64,000 nt of DNA, from contig DDSH01000004.1 of assembly GCA_002343775.1 (NCBI GenBank), forward strand, positions 62,001 through 126,000, given 5' to 3'. Both the position numbers and the translations under genes were made by a program. Every line of letters starts with the position of its first letter. Within the stretch, counting starts at the first letter, position 1. This document shows, piece after piece, positions 1-7,744 of the stretch. Origin of the DNA: Anaerolineales bacterium UBA2395. Its GTDB lineage: Bacteria > Chloroflexota > Anaerolineae > Anaerolineales > Villigracilaceae. The notes under the pieces are model-generated. The model worked only from the letters and a program-made list of their open reading frames with translations. It did no database searches and had not been told where the DNA came from.

Positions 1-35
1 TCAGCAATTTCACTTGCCAGTTTACTAAGTTTCAT
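1..35 (-). CDS. N-terminal fragment of an unidentified gene
   Basis: Only the first 11 codons lie in the window (minus strand, ATG at 35-33), reading MKLSKLASEIA before the left edge. The start is supported by an AAGGAG ribosome binding site 6-7 bases upstream. The fragment is too short to name. Its upstream region is notable: an intrinsic terminator at 52-90 and a 20-codon leader ORF at 157-95 lie between the likely promoter and this start codon, so expression is probably controlled by attenuation. Start is well supported; identity unknown. Confidence 0.6.
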   Translation of the reverse strand, partial: MKLSKLASEIA

Positions 36-51
36 GATGCTCCTTGAAGGA

Positions 52-90
52 TAAAACAAAAATCTGGTCAGGGCTGACCCATGACCAGAT
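52..90 (-). terminator. Leader intrinsic terminator (attenuator)
   Basis: On the minus strand the arms ATCTGGTCA (90-82) and TGACCAGAT (70-62) pair perfectly. An inner GGG/CCC helix with a CTGA-type loop extends the stem, with one bulge. The hairpin is followed by TTTTTGTTTTA. It ends about 17 bases before the start codon at 35, leaving no room for a promoter, so it must act on transcripts entering that gene. Confidence 0.85.
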
Positions 91-94
91 ACAC

Positions 95-157
95 TTACAT
101 ATCCGCACAAGAACAAATAGCGGCGCTGACAATCAAATTGTCAGACAAAGCATTCAT
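95..157 (-). CDS. Putative 20-residue leader peptide
   Basis: A minus-strand ORF ATG(157)-TAA(95) encodes MNALSDNLIVSAAICSCADM. It lies between a -10-like TATAAT (169-164) and the terminator at 52-90. The A of its ATG is seven bases after the -10 hexamer, so it may be the first transcribed base (leaderless). The stop codon is four bases from the terminator stem, so a ribosome at the stop would mask the stem's first arm. A perfect 8-bp hairpin (126-133/137-144) lies inside the ORF. Function as a regulatory leader is inferred from position; translation is unproven. Confidence 0.5.
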   Translation of the reverse strand: MNALSDNLIVSAAICSCADM

Positions 158-163
158 GACGTC

Positions 164-169
164 ATTATA
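164..169 (-). promoter_or_regulatory. Putative -10 element for leader and downstream gene
   Basis: Consensus TATAAT on the minus strand, seven bases before the leader-peptide ATG at 157. No convincing -35 hexamer is seen at 17-18 bases spacing. Confidence 0.45.
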
Positions 170-234
170 CTATCAGGCTATATTTAACCATGCCGACAAA
201 GATAACACTTTCATTGTAATAAATGTAACCTGAG

Positions 235-1461
235 CTATTCACAAACAAAAGCGCCCACAGCCACACTGTTCGCCTCATCCCAGACTTTCTGGTATTCCTG
301 CAAATACAACGCGGCGATCTCGGCGTTATCCAAAATGACCACGTTCTCCTCGTTGTCCTCATCCGCGCTGGACGAGAAATTCAGCGAACCGGTGACCACA
401 ATGCTATCGTCGATAATGATGACCTTGTGATGCAGAAAGCTGGAGTTGCCGTCCTGCCGCACGGGCAAACCAGCGCACCACAACGTCCGCAACTCGGAGC
501 GGGTGCTGTTGCTGCCGAACGTCTCGAACACGCCTTGCACATCCACACCGGCTTGCGCGCGCGCGATCATCGCCTGCGCCAATGGATAATCTGTGAAACT
601 GAACGCCAGAAAACGGATGCTTGTCTGCGCATCGTTCACCAGCGCGATGAGATTATCCACCACATCATCCTCCGCCGAAAATAACACCTGGATCGGAGTA
701 CCATCCAGGATCGCCCATTGCGTGCTGCGGTTGGACGGCGCACGCGGACCGAGTTGTGCGTTCCACAATTCCTCCCACTCGCGCTCGAAGATCGCAGCCA
801 CCTCGGGCGAATGAATCACAATGACATTATTGTTTTGCTTGTAAATCCCGTTGACAGTGATATTGGTCGAACCTGTCCATGTGATCTGACGGTCGAAGAC
901 CCAGAACTTGTTGTGCATCAGGGCGGAACGACCCGCATCGTCCTTGACCTCGACTCCGGCAGCCATCAAGCGGGTGAACTGCCCCCGATTCGGTTTCGCA
1001 TCTATTTCCAACCCGTTTTCGTCATCGGTTACCCAGCGTACATCCACACCGCGGGCTTTGGCGGCGATCAATGCATCTGTCACACGGGGTAAATTGAATT
1101 CGAATGATGCAATATGAATACTCACCTGCGCAGCATCAATCAACTGCAAAAGTCTTTCTTCAATGGAACCTGTTGGGTCGTTCTCATTGTTGAGGGTAAG
1201 CGGGTCGGTGAAATGGACTTCCCACCACTGCGCCACAGGAAGCGGCACTGGCGTCTCTGTCACCGGGACAATGATCTCAGGCGTCACATCTTCAGGGATA
1301 ATGATGATCGGCGTTTCCGTCACCGGGACGATGATCTGCGGAGTCTCCGATGCATAAAAAGGAATTTGCGTCGGCGGAAGGTAAGGGGTTTCAAAGTCGC
1401 TTGGGGCGCAGGCAACAACGAGGACAAAGAAAAGCAACAACGGAGAAAGAAGTTTTTTCAT
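235..1461 (-). CDS. Phospholipase D-like lipoprotein with two HKD motifs
   Basis: A 408-residue secreted lipoprotein. The N-terminus has a signal peptide ending in a lipobox (VVAC, Cys18), then a threonine/proline-rich linker in which VPVTETP is repeated. Two PLD domains follow, each with an HxKxxxxD motif: HNKFWVFD near residue 181 and HHKVIIID near 341, each followed by a G-S-x-N element. The family cleaves or transfers phosphodiester bonds in lipids or nucleic acids; some members are endonucleases, so the substrate is unknown. An in-frame upstream start at 1533 would overlap fabD; ATG 1461 gives the proper signal peptide and leaves 10 bases after fabD, so the pair is probably cotranscribed. 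Confidence 0.88.
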   Translation of the reverse strand: MKKLLSPLLLFFVLVVACAPSDFETPYLPPTQIPFYASETPQIIVPVTETPIIIIPEDVTPEIIVPVTETPVPLPVAQWWEVHFTDPLTLNNENDPTGSIEERLLQLIDAAQVSIHIASFEFNLPRVTDALIAAKARGVDVRWVTDDENGLEIDAKPNRGQFTRLMAAGVEVKDDAGRSALMHNKFWVFDRQITWTGSTNITVNGIYKQNNNVIVIHSPEVAAIFEREWEELWNAQLGPRAPSNRSTQWAILDGTPIQVLFSAEDDVVDNLIALVNDAQTSIRFLAFSFTDYPLAQAMIARAQAGVDVQGVFETFGSNSTRSELRTLWCAGLPVRQDGNSSFLHHKVIIIDDSIVVTGSLNFSSSADEDNEENVVILDNAEIAALYLQEYQKVWDEANSVAVGAFVCE

Positions 1462-1471
1462 CCCCGTTATT

Positions 1472-2413
1472 TTATTCCAAAGCAGCAAAATCCTGTGGAC
1501 TTCCCAGCGGATAATTGGCGGCATCCTTCGCAATGCGCTTGACCAAGCCTCCCAGCACCGTCCCGCTTCCCGCTTCGACGAACGTGTTGATCCCCATCTC
1601 AGACATCAAACTCACCGAATCCGTCCAGCGCACATGTGATTGCATTTGCGCTTTCAGGTCGGCGCGGGCTTCGGCGGCAGTCTTCATCCCTAGTGCGTGA
1701 ACGTTCCCAATGACGGGGACTTTCAAATCATTCATCTTAACAGCATCCACCGCCGAGTTCCACTCCTCTTGAATGGAAGCCATCAACGGCGAATGTGCCG
1801 CAATCGAAACCGCCAATAGCATGGCGCGTTTTGCGCCAGCAGCTTTTGCAGCTGCCATCGCACGTTCCACGGCAGGTTTTGCTCCGGAGATGACCACCTG
1901 CCCCGGACAGTTATCGTTGGCAACTTGAACGATCTCATTTTCTGCACTTGCTTCGGCGCAGACCTTGTCCAAGGTGGGTATGTCCAAGCCGAGGATGGCA
2001 GCCATGCCGCCGGGATTGAGTTCCCCGGCGCGCTTCATTAGTTCGCCGCGCATGCGGACGAGACGTAATCCGTCGGTGTAGGAGAAGGCTCCAGCGGCGC
2101 ACAGAGCCGATAACTCGCCAAGCGAATGTCCCGCCAGCGCAGCAGGCTCAAAGTCTGGGAAGAGGCGGTCGAACGTCTCATACGCCGCCATCGAATGGAC
2201 AAAAAGCGCGGGCTGCGTGTTGACCGTGTCATTCAAATCGGCTTCCGGTCCGTTCCACATCAGATTGGAAAGCGAGAAGCCGAAAAGGGCATCTGCCTCG
2301 TCGAAAAATTGTTTCGCCTGTGGGAAATGCCCCGCAAGGTCTTTCCCCATTCCAACGGTTTGCGAGCCCTGACCGGGGAATAGAAAGGCGGTTGTGGTTG
2401 GGTTTAATTTCAT
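1472..2413 (-). CDS. fabD: Malonyl-CoA:ACP transacylase
   Basis: Transfers malonyl from CoA to acyl carrier protein for fatty-acid synthesis in the cytoplasm. The 313 residues match the family length. FPGQGSQ lies at 12-18, the nucleophile elbow GHSLGE at 95-100 (Ser97), and the catalytic histidine in AAHSP near residue 205. It follows rpmF with a 70-base gap containing an intrinsic terminator (2446-2470), so fabD is probably expressed by partial read-through from the rpmF promoter. The rpmF-fabD neighbourhood is common in bacteria, usually with plsX/fabH, which are not seen here. Confidence 0.97.
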   Translation of the reverse strand: MKLNPTTTAFLFPGQGSQTVGMGKDLAGHFPQAKQFFDEADALFGFSLSNLMWNGPEADLNDTVNTQPALFVHSMAAYETFDRLFPDFEPAALAGHSLGELSALCAAGAFSYTDGLRLVRMRGELMKRAGELNPGGMAAILGLDIPTLDKVCAEASAENEIVQVANDNCPGQVVISGAKPAVERAMAAAKAAGAKRAMLLAVSIAAHSPLMASIQEEWNSAVDAVKMNDLKVPVIGNVHALGMKTAAEARADLKAQMQSHVRWTDSVSLMSEMGINTFVEAGSGTVLGGLVKRIAKDAANYPLGSPQDFAALE

Positions 2414-2445
2414 GCTGCCTCCGTGTAATACCCTTTAAAACACAA

Positions 2446-2470
2446 ACGGGTCGTGAATGTCACGACCCGT
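2446..2470 (-). terminator. Terminator/attenuator between rpmF and fabD
   Basis: Perfect 10-bp stem, ACGGGTCGTG / CACGACCCGT, with a 5-base loop. On the minus strand it is followed by TTGTGTTTT. It starts 13 bases after the rpmF stop and ends 33 bases before the fabD ATG. Confidence 0.75.
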
Positions 2471-2483
2471 TGAGCATTTGCTT

Positions 2484-2684
2484 TTACTCGGCGGTCTTCT
2501 TTTCTTTCTTGACCTGGACGATCTCGCGTCCCTTGAAGTAGCCGCAGCTGGGGCAGACGGTATGCGGCATGCGTTTGCTTCCGCAATTGGAGCAAACGAC
2601 AAGATTGGAAGCCGCAAGGGCGTCCTGCGAACGACGGCGATCGCGGCGTCCCTTGGAATGTTTGCGCTTTGGATGTGGGGTCAT
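2484..2684 (-). CDS. rpmF: 50S ribosomal protein L32
   Basis: A 66-residue basic protein beginning MTPHPKRKHSKGRRDRRR. It has the four-cysteine zinc ribbon CSNC...CPSC (Cys31, 34, 44, 47) of the zinc-binding form of bL32. The start has an AAAGGAG site at 2692-2698. The leader (about 70 bases from a -10 at 2759-2764) contains a GC-rich hairpin. It is the first gene of the rpmF-fabD-PLD run. Confidence 0.97.
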   Translation of the reverse strand: MTPHPKRKHSKGRRDRRRSQDALAASNLVVCSNCGSKRMPHTVCPSCGYFKGREIVQVKKEKKTAE

Positions 2685-2711
2685 GAAACGTTCTCCTTTT
2701 ATACATACATC

Positions 2712-2732
2712 AGACGGGCATTCAGCCCGTCT
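2712..2732 (-). promoter_or_regulatory. Hairpin in the rpmF leader
   Basis: AGACGGGC-ATTCA-GCCCGTCT forms an 8-bp stem in the rpmF 5' untranslated region. An upstream AGCCCG (minus, 2756-2751) could compete for pairing with CGGGCT inside it. No T-run follows, so it is not an intrinsic terminator. It may be a translational or stability element; function unknown. Confidence 0.4.
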
Positions 2733-2758
2733 GGATTGGTTTTCAACGAAGCGGGCTG

Positions 2759-2764
2759 ATTATA
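2759..2764 (-). promoter_or_regulatory. -10 element of the rpmF promoter
   Basis: Consensus TATAAT on the minus strand within ATATATAATC, about 75 bases upstream of the rpmF ATG. It is divergent from the plus-strand promoter at 2801-2806. No -35 assigned. Confidence 0.5.
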
Positions 2765-2800
2765 TATGCGAGTAGCGGTGTCGTCAAGGCGGTTTGGGTG

Positions 2801-2806
2801 TAAAAT
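2801..2806 (+). promoter_or_regulatory. -10 element placing ATG at about +1
   Basis: TAAAAT in the context GGGTGTAAAAT. The downstream ATG begins seven bases after the hexamer and no ribosome binding site is present, which suggests a leaderless transcript. The same GGGTGTAAAAT string precedes degV at 54791-54796. Confidence 0.5.
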
Positions 2807-2812
2807 TTCCAT

Positions 2813-4054
2813 ATGGATAATCAGACATTTTCTGTCCGAAATTCGCTCAAAGCAAGGCTTATCACCGCCTTTTTCATCATTCTGTCTCTGAACGCGTGCG
2901 CCCCTGCAACTACAACCCGCCCAACAGAACGTCCGCCAACAGTTGCCCTAAAAATTGACGAAATCACGATCAATCATTTTCCTTCTATGATGTCGTTTTC
3001 TCTAACCACCACTCCCGGCGGGAAGGTGTACGCAGCGCTGGGTGGGCATGCAGGCATTCTAGTTGTTTCATCCACAGATGGTGGAAAGAGGTTCGGCGAG
3101 CCGGTCAGCGCCAGTGGAGACGCGCCGGTCCACGTCCTGCCAGTGGAGCGGCCTGCGTTGGCGTCATTTGGCGAAGAAACAGTCGCAGTTGCATGGCTGG
3201 AACAGGCAAAGGATTTCAGCGGCGCGAGCGTTTGGCTTGCGATATCCACAAACGGAGGCAAAACCTTTGGCTCTGCGATGGAAGTCACAGCAGAGCAAGG
3301 CAGGGAAGTCGTCATGATACAGATCTTGCTGGACGAAAGCGGCAACCCGATGCTCGCATGGCTGAACGACGGAACCTTGCGTTTTACCCGCTCAAACGAT
3401 TCAGGGAAGACCTTCAATGAGGTACAAGTCATCGGTCCTGGAGCGTGTGAATGCTGCCAACCTGGTTTGGCGATGAAGGACGGGAAGGTGCATATTGCCT
3501 ACCGTGGACTTGAAAAACAAATTGACGGGAATGATATTCGGGACATTCTGCTATCCACTTCAAGCGATGGCGGGCAAACCTTCAATCCATTTACGCGCGT
3601 CAATGACGAACATTGGATCCTGAACGCCTGTCCCATTGCCGGTCCATCAATGGCAATGTTCGAAGATGATATGTATGTTGCATGGATGGACGGTCGCCAT
3701 GCGGAACCAAATCAACCGTACAATGGCAGCGTCTGGTTTTCCATCTCACAAGACGGGGGGAAGACCTTCAGCTCGAATATGCAGATCAACCCAAACCCGG
3801 GTGTGCATCAGACCGTACCGTCGCTGGCAGTGGACGCCAATGGACATATTCACCTTGCCTGGGAAAATCACAGCGCGGATGGACAAACGATCCAATATTC
3901 CATTTCAGAGGATGGAGGCGCAACCTTTTCTGAACCGCGTGAATTGACAAGCGGCTTTCCACGCATGCCACTCTTGCTCACGCTACCCTCTGGTGAGATT
4001 CTCCTCGGCTGGCAGGATCATACAGGAATTCATGTCCAAACATGGATGGAGTAG
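2813..4054 (+). CDS. Asp-box (sialidase-like beta-propeller) lipoprotein
   Basis: A 413-residue exported lipoprotein. The signal peptide ends in LNAC (Cys29), followed by a Thr/Pro-rich stretch. The body has six Asp-box/BNR repeats of the form S-x-D-G-G-x-T-F (SSTDGGKRF, STNGGKTF, SNDSGKTF, SSDGGQTF, SQDGGKTF, SEDGGATF), the signature of a six-bladed propeller fold. The catalytic residues of true sialidases (Arg triad, Tyr/Glu pair) could not be assigned, so a carbohydrate-binding or scaffold role is as likely as enzyme activity. A CECC cluster lies mid-protein in GPGACECCQPG. Confidence 0.85.
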   Translation: MDNQTFSVRNSLKARLITAFFIILSLNACAPATTTRPTERPPTVALKIDEITINHFPSMMSFSLTTTPGGKVYAALGGHAGILVVSSTDGGKRFGEPVSASGDAPVHVLPVERPALASFGEETVAVAWLEQAKDFSGASVWLAISTNGGKTFGSAMEVTAEQGREVVMIQILLDESGNPMLAWLNDGTLRFTRSNDSGKTFNEVQVIGPGACECCQPGLAMKDGKVHIAYRGLEKQIDGNDIRDILLSTSSDGGQTFNPFTRVNDEHWILNACPIAGPSMAMFEDDMYVAWMDGRHAEPNQPYNGSVWFSISQDGGKTFSSNMQINPNPGVHQTVPSLAVDANGHIHLAWENHSADGQTIQYSISEDGGATFSEPRELTSGFPRMPLLLTLPSGEILLGWQDHTGIHVQTWME

Positions 4055-4077
4055 CAAACAGCCGCTTAATCCCATAG

Positions 4078-4083
4078 TAAAAT
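4078..4083 (+). promoter_or_regulatory. -10 element for the SpoIIE-type gene
   Basis: TAAAAT ending seven bases before the ATG at 4090, with GGGGGC between. This is the same geometry as at 2801 and 13610. Confidence 0.45.
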
Positions 4084-4089
4084 GGGGGC

Positions 4090-4797
4090 ATGGAACTTCA
4101 GATCGCAGTCGCAAAGGTCAATAAGTATGCGGTCTCCGAAAGCGGGGACACGCTGGAAGTGGTGGAACGTCCCACGGGCGGTCTCTCTGTCGTGCTGGCG
4201 GACGGTCAGACGAGCGGGCGAGGCGCAAAAGCTGTCTCGATGATGGTTGTCCGCAAGGTGATCGGGCTGATTGCCGAAGGCGTGCGCGATGGCGCGGCTG
4301 CGCGCGCCGCTTCTGACGCGCTGTTTGCGGACCGCGCCGGAAAAGTGACCTGTACCCTCAACATTGCTTCGGTCGACCTGCACAGCAAGACCATCGTCCT
4401 CACCCGCAATAACCCCGCCCCCATGTACATCTGCCGCGGCGAAGAGATCGATGCGCACAACGAGGAGAGCATTTCACTGGGCACATCGCGCAATGTGCGC
4501 CCGATCATTACGGAACTGGGGATCGAACCCGGCTTGACAGTTATCATCTTCAGCGACGGCATCTCCCACGCCGGCGAACGCCGCGGGCAGCCATTCGATG
4601 TCCGGCAGGCGTTGCGTTCTCTGATGGACGATCAGGATCCCAGCCCGCAGCAGATCGCGGATACGCTTCTCGCTCAGGCAGTGCAACTCGACGATAACCG
4701 CCCCGCCGATGACGTCAGCGTGGTGGTACTAAAAGTGACTACGCGCAACGGCGACGATGTGCGCAGGATGAACGTCAGACTCCCGATCAATGCGTAG
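4090..4797 (+). CDS. SpoIIE/PP2C-type serine phosphatase
   Basis: A 235-residue cytoplasmic protein consisting only of a PP2C/SpoIIE phosphatase domain. Visible motifs are the metal-binding VLADGQTSGRGAKA near residue 35, the beta-sheet segment VLTRNNPAPMYI, and the C-terminal metal aspartates in VIIFSDGISHAGE and PADDVSVVVL. The family usually dephosphorylates anti-sigma-factor antagonists (STAS proteins) in partner-switching cascades; no kinase or STAS partner lies next to it. The stop overlaps the start of the TrkA-N gene by 8 bases, so the two are translationally coupled. Confidence 0.9.
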   Translation: MELQIAVAKVNKYAVSESGDTLEVVERPTGGLSVVLADGQTSGRGAKAVSMMVVRKVIGLIAEGVRDGAAARAASDALFADRAGKVTCTLNIASVDLHSKTIVLTRNNPAPMYICRGEEIDAHNEESISLGTSRNVRPIITELGIEPGLTVIIFSDGISHAGERRGQPFDVRQALRSLMDDQDPSPQQIADTLLAQAVQLDDNRPADDVSVVVLKVTTRNGDDVRRMNVRLPINA

Positions 4798-5848
4798 TAG
4801 AACCCTTACAAAACGAACCCGCTGGCGGCACGCCCAGGCATCCATTCGGGATACCGTCATTCTACTGCGCGAGTTCCGGTCGCCGCTTTTTTGGTTTTCC
4901 TTTGCCGTCATCGGCGGCGGTTTCTTGTACGACTTCATCGCCAGGTTAGTTGATGAACCGGTTTACAGCCTGACAGAGTCGATCTACATTGTGTTGATCG
5001 CCACCTTTCTCCAGCCTGCCAACCGCGATTTTCCACACCACCTCGCCTTGCAAGCCTTCCATTTTTTGATGCCCATCGTCGGGCTGGTTGTGCTCGCGCA
5101 AGGGCTGGCAGACTTTGGAAGCCTGCTCTTCAATCGAAAATCCCGCAACAAGGAGTGGGAAATGGCTGTCGCATCCACACTGAACAAACACATCATCTTG
5201 GTCGGTCTGGGACATCTTGGCTACCGGGTCGCAGCAAAACTGCACGAAATGGGTGAAAACCTGGTGGCCATTGAATTGAACGCCAAAGCCGATACCGCCA
5301 ACTCCGTACGCGCCTGGGGCGTGCCGATCATCAACGACGATGCCACCCGTCCTGCTGCGCTGGAAGCTGCAAACATCCACAAGGCACGCGCCATCATCAT
5401 GGCAAGCCAGAACGACGCCATGAATTTGCAGATCGCTCTCAAAGCACGCAGCCTTAACCCCGAAATTCAGGTCGTCATCCGCATCTTCGACGACGACTTT
5501 GCCCATGCCCTGCAAGACCAATTCGGCTTTGTCGCTTTGAGCGCCACCGAAATGGCAGCACCCGTCTTCGCCGCCGCCGCGTCCGGCGTGGATGTCACCA
5601 ACCCGATCTCGGTGGAAGGGCAGCTGCTCAGCCTTGCGCGTATGACCGTCTCGAAGAATGCGCCGTTCGCTGTGAAAACCGTCGGCTTTGTGGAGGACAA
5701 TTACCGCCTCAATATCGTGCTCCACCGCCACAACGGACAGTCCGAGATCCACCCGTCAGACAAGACCCCGCTTCACCCCGGTGACGTGATCGCAGTCCTG
5801 GGGGGACCCGAGCAATTGAATCAGATATTGCACGATAATGGACAATGA
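4790..5848 (+). CDS. TrkA-N/TrkA-C membrane protein, channel-like but without a recognisable K+ filter
   Basis: 352 residues with two or three N-terminal membrane segments (about 30-110), an NAD-binding RCK/TrkA-N domain starting at GLGHLG near residue 138, and a C-terminal TrkA-C domain. This is the layout of two-TM potassium channels of the Kch/MthK type. In the position where T-V-G-Y-G is expected, the sequence is IVLIATFLQPANRDFP, with no Gly-Tyr-Gly. It may be a diverged channel or a nucleotide-sensing membrane protein of different specificity. It overlaps both neighbours (8 and 11 bases), so the three-gene set 4090-6200 is one operon. Confidence 0.8.
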   Translation: MRSRTLTKRTRWRHAQASIRDTVILLREFRSPLFWFSFAVIGGGFLYDFIARLVDEPVYSLTESIYIVLIATFLQPANRDFPHHLALQAFHFLMPIVGLVVLAQGLADFGSLLFNRKSRNKEWEMAVASTLNKHIILVGLGHLGYRVAAKLHEMGENLVAIELNAKADTANSVRAWGVPIINDDATRPAALEAANIHKARAIIMASQNDAMNLQIALKARSLNPEIQVVIRIFDDDFAHALQDQFGFVALSATEMAAPVFAAAASGVDVTNPISVEGQLLSLARMTVSKNAPFAVKTVGFVEDNYRLNIVLHRHNGQSEIHPSDKTPLHPGDVIAVLGGPEQLNQILHDNGQ

Positions 5849-6200
5849 TCAATCCACTCTCTTGATCGGTGTAGTTGGTCCTTGCGGATCAGGAAAATCC
5901 ACGCTGATCGACGGGCTGGAGAAACACGGCTATCGCTGCCGGCACATCGCACAGGAACACTCCTACGTCAAAACCATGTGGCGGGTTATCACCCAGCCGG
6001 ATATCCTCATTTTCCTGCAATCCTCTTTTGAAAATTCCACCGACCGCCGAAAACTCAGATGGAGCATTGGCGACTACGAAGAGCAACAAAATAGACTGTC
6101 GCATGCGCGCGAACACGCCAACCTGATCATTGACACAGATCATCTTGACCCACAGGGCGTCCTCGCGCAGGCACTGGATTTCCTTACCCAAAATACCTGA
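5838..6200 (+). CDS. Small P-loop protein
   Basis: 120 residues with a Walker A motif GPCGSGKST at residues 14-22, followed by short segments ILIFLQSSF and NLIIDTDHLD that resemble the core strands of a small kinase. It is much shorter than typical adenylate- or uridylate-kinase relatives. Overlap by 11 bases with the TrkA-N gene suggests joint function. It could phosphorylate a small molecule or simply bind nucleotide; no substrate is evident. Confidence 0.75.
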   Translation: MDNDQSTLLIGVVGPCGSGKSTLIDGLEKHGYRCRHIAQEHSYVKTMWRVITQPDILIFLQSSFENSTDRRKLRWSIGDYEEQQNRLSHAREHANLIIDTDHLDPQGVLAQALDFLTQNT

Positions 6201-6302
6201 CTCAAATCATCGCTTCCAATCTGACCGTGTTACAGGCGCACCCCATCAAGTTAGGACTGCACCGAATCTTCGTGCAAATCCCCACAAAATTATCAATGGG
6301 AG

Positions 6303-6308
6303 TATAAT
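6303..6308 (+). promoter_or_regulatory. Possible -10 element for secDF
   Basis: Consensus TATAAT about 55 bases upstream of the secD start. A 7-bp hairpin (GCCAGCC-ACA-GGCTGGC, 6318-6334) lies in the presumed leader. No clear -35. Confidence 0.35.
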
Positions 6309-6361
6309 GGCGTCCGCGCCAGCCACAGGCTGGCATTTTCGTGGATGGAGTTACGTATCGC

Positions 6362-7720
6362 ATGATTCGCAATTTGACCAATCGCATCATCCTCATCGTG
6401 GTAGTTCTCGCACTCGCTCTCTGGGTCGACTTCAGCAGCGAGATCGAGATCCTCAACCCCGTGACCGATGAACCCCTTTTATCCCGCAACCTTGAGCCTC
6501 GCCTCGGTCTTGACCTGCAGGGCGGCTTGCAAGTCCTGCTCGAAGCGGATATCCCCGCCGACCAGCAAATCGACTCGGAATCAATGGAAATCGCCCGTGA
6601 TATCGTCCAGCAGCGTACTGACGCGCTCGGCGTGAACGAAAATATCATTCAGATTGCTGGTGACCGCCGCATCGTGGGTGAATTCCCCGGACTGGCAGAC
6701 ACCGAATCCGTTTTGGCGACCATTCAACAAACCGGCTTGCTTGAATTCGTGGACACCGGTGACTTCAGCCCCGAACCGGGCACCATTCTCGTCACTGATT
6801 ACAGCCCGACTGGTGAAACCATCACCCCCAGCGACCCCGAGACGGTCGTTTATCGCACCATCATGACTGGCGCAGACCTCGAATCGGTGGTTGTCTCGCA
6901 GGATACACTGGCAACCAGTTACATGATCAACTTCACGCTCAAATCCGATGGCGCACAAATTTTCGCCGACCATACTTCGGCAAACATCGGCAAATCCCTG
7001 ACCATCCTGTTGGATAAACAAGTGATCTCCTCGCCGATCATCAACGATGCCATCATCGGCGGACAAGGTACCATCAGCGGCAGCTTCACCCTGGACGAAG
7101 CCAATGCCTTTGCCATTCAACTCCGCTATGGCTCGCTGCCCATTCCACTCAAGATCGTGGAAACCCGCATCATTGGTCCCACGCTCGGCGCGGACTCGCT
7201 CAGCAAGAGTCTGGTTGCCGGTTTGATCGGTATGACCATCGTAGCGCTTTTCATGATCATCTATTACCGTATGCCTGGCATTGTGGCAGTCATTTCCATT
7301 TTGATCTATGCGGCGGTCGCCTTTGCCATCTTCAAGTGGTTCCATTTCACACTGACCCTGGCAGGCATTGCAGGTTTCATGCTCAGCACGGGTGCGGCTC
7401 TGGATGCGAACATTCTGATCTTCGAACGCTTGAAGGAGGAACTCCGCAACGGGAAAAACCTCGCCCAAGCCGTCGATCAGGGCTGGACACGCGCCTGGTC
7501 TTCCATACGCGACTCCAACCTTGCGGCGATCATTACCTCGCTGATCCTATTCTGGTTCGGTTCAACGTTCGGCGCGACCATCGTCAAGGGATTTTCCCTG
7601 ACACTTGCCCTCGGTGTGGTGATCTCGCTTTTCACCGCCATTTACGTCACGCGAACCCTGCTGGTCGTCTTTATCCGCGCCTTCAAGCCGCAGGACTACG
7701 ACCGCTGGTTTGGCATTTAG
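6362..7720 (+). CDS. secD: Protein translocase subunit SecD
   Basis: Part of SecDF, which uses the proton gradient to help pull proteins across the cytoplasmic membrane after SecA/SecYEG. 452 residues from ATG 6362; an in-frame GTG at 6341 would add seven residues, but GGAG at 6347-6350 serves ATG 6362 better. One N-terminal membrane helix is followed by the conserved LGLDLQGG, an extracytoplasmic P1-like region, and five C-terminal membrane helices with GAALDANILIFERLKEE. secF follows after 24 bases. Confidence 0.96.
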   Translation: MIRNLTNRIILIVVVLALALWVDFSSEIEILNPVTDEPLLSRNLEPRLGLDLQGGLQVLLEADIPADQQIDSESMEIARDIVQQRTDALGVNENIIQIAGDRRIVGEFPGLADTESVLATIQQTGLLEFVDTGDFSPEPGTILVTDYSPTGETITPSDPETVVYRTIMTGADLESVVVSQDTLATSYMINFTLKSDGAQIFADHTSANIGKSLTILLDKQVISSPIINDAIIGGQGTISGSFTLDEANAFAIQLRYGSLPIPLKIVETRIIGPTLGADSLSKSLVAGLIGMTIVALFMIIYYRMPGIVAVISILIYAAVAFAIFKWFHFTLTLAGIAGFMLSTGAALDANILIFERLKEELRNGKNLAQAVDQGWTRAWSSIRDSNLAAIITSLILFWFGSTFGATIVKGFSLTLALGVVISLFTAIYVTRTLLVVFIRAFKPQDYDRWFGI

Positions 7721-7744
7721 CCTGGCGCGACAAGGAAATCCGAC

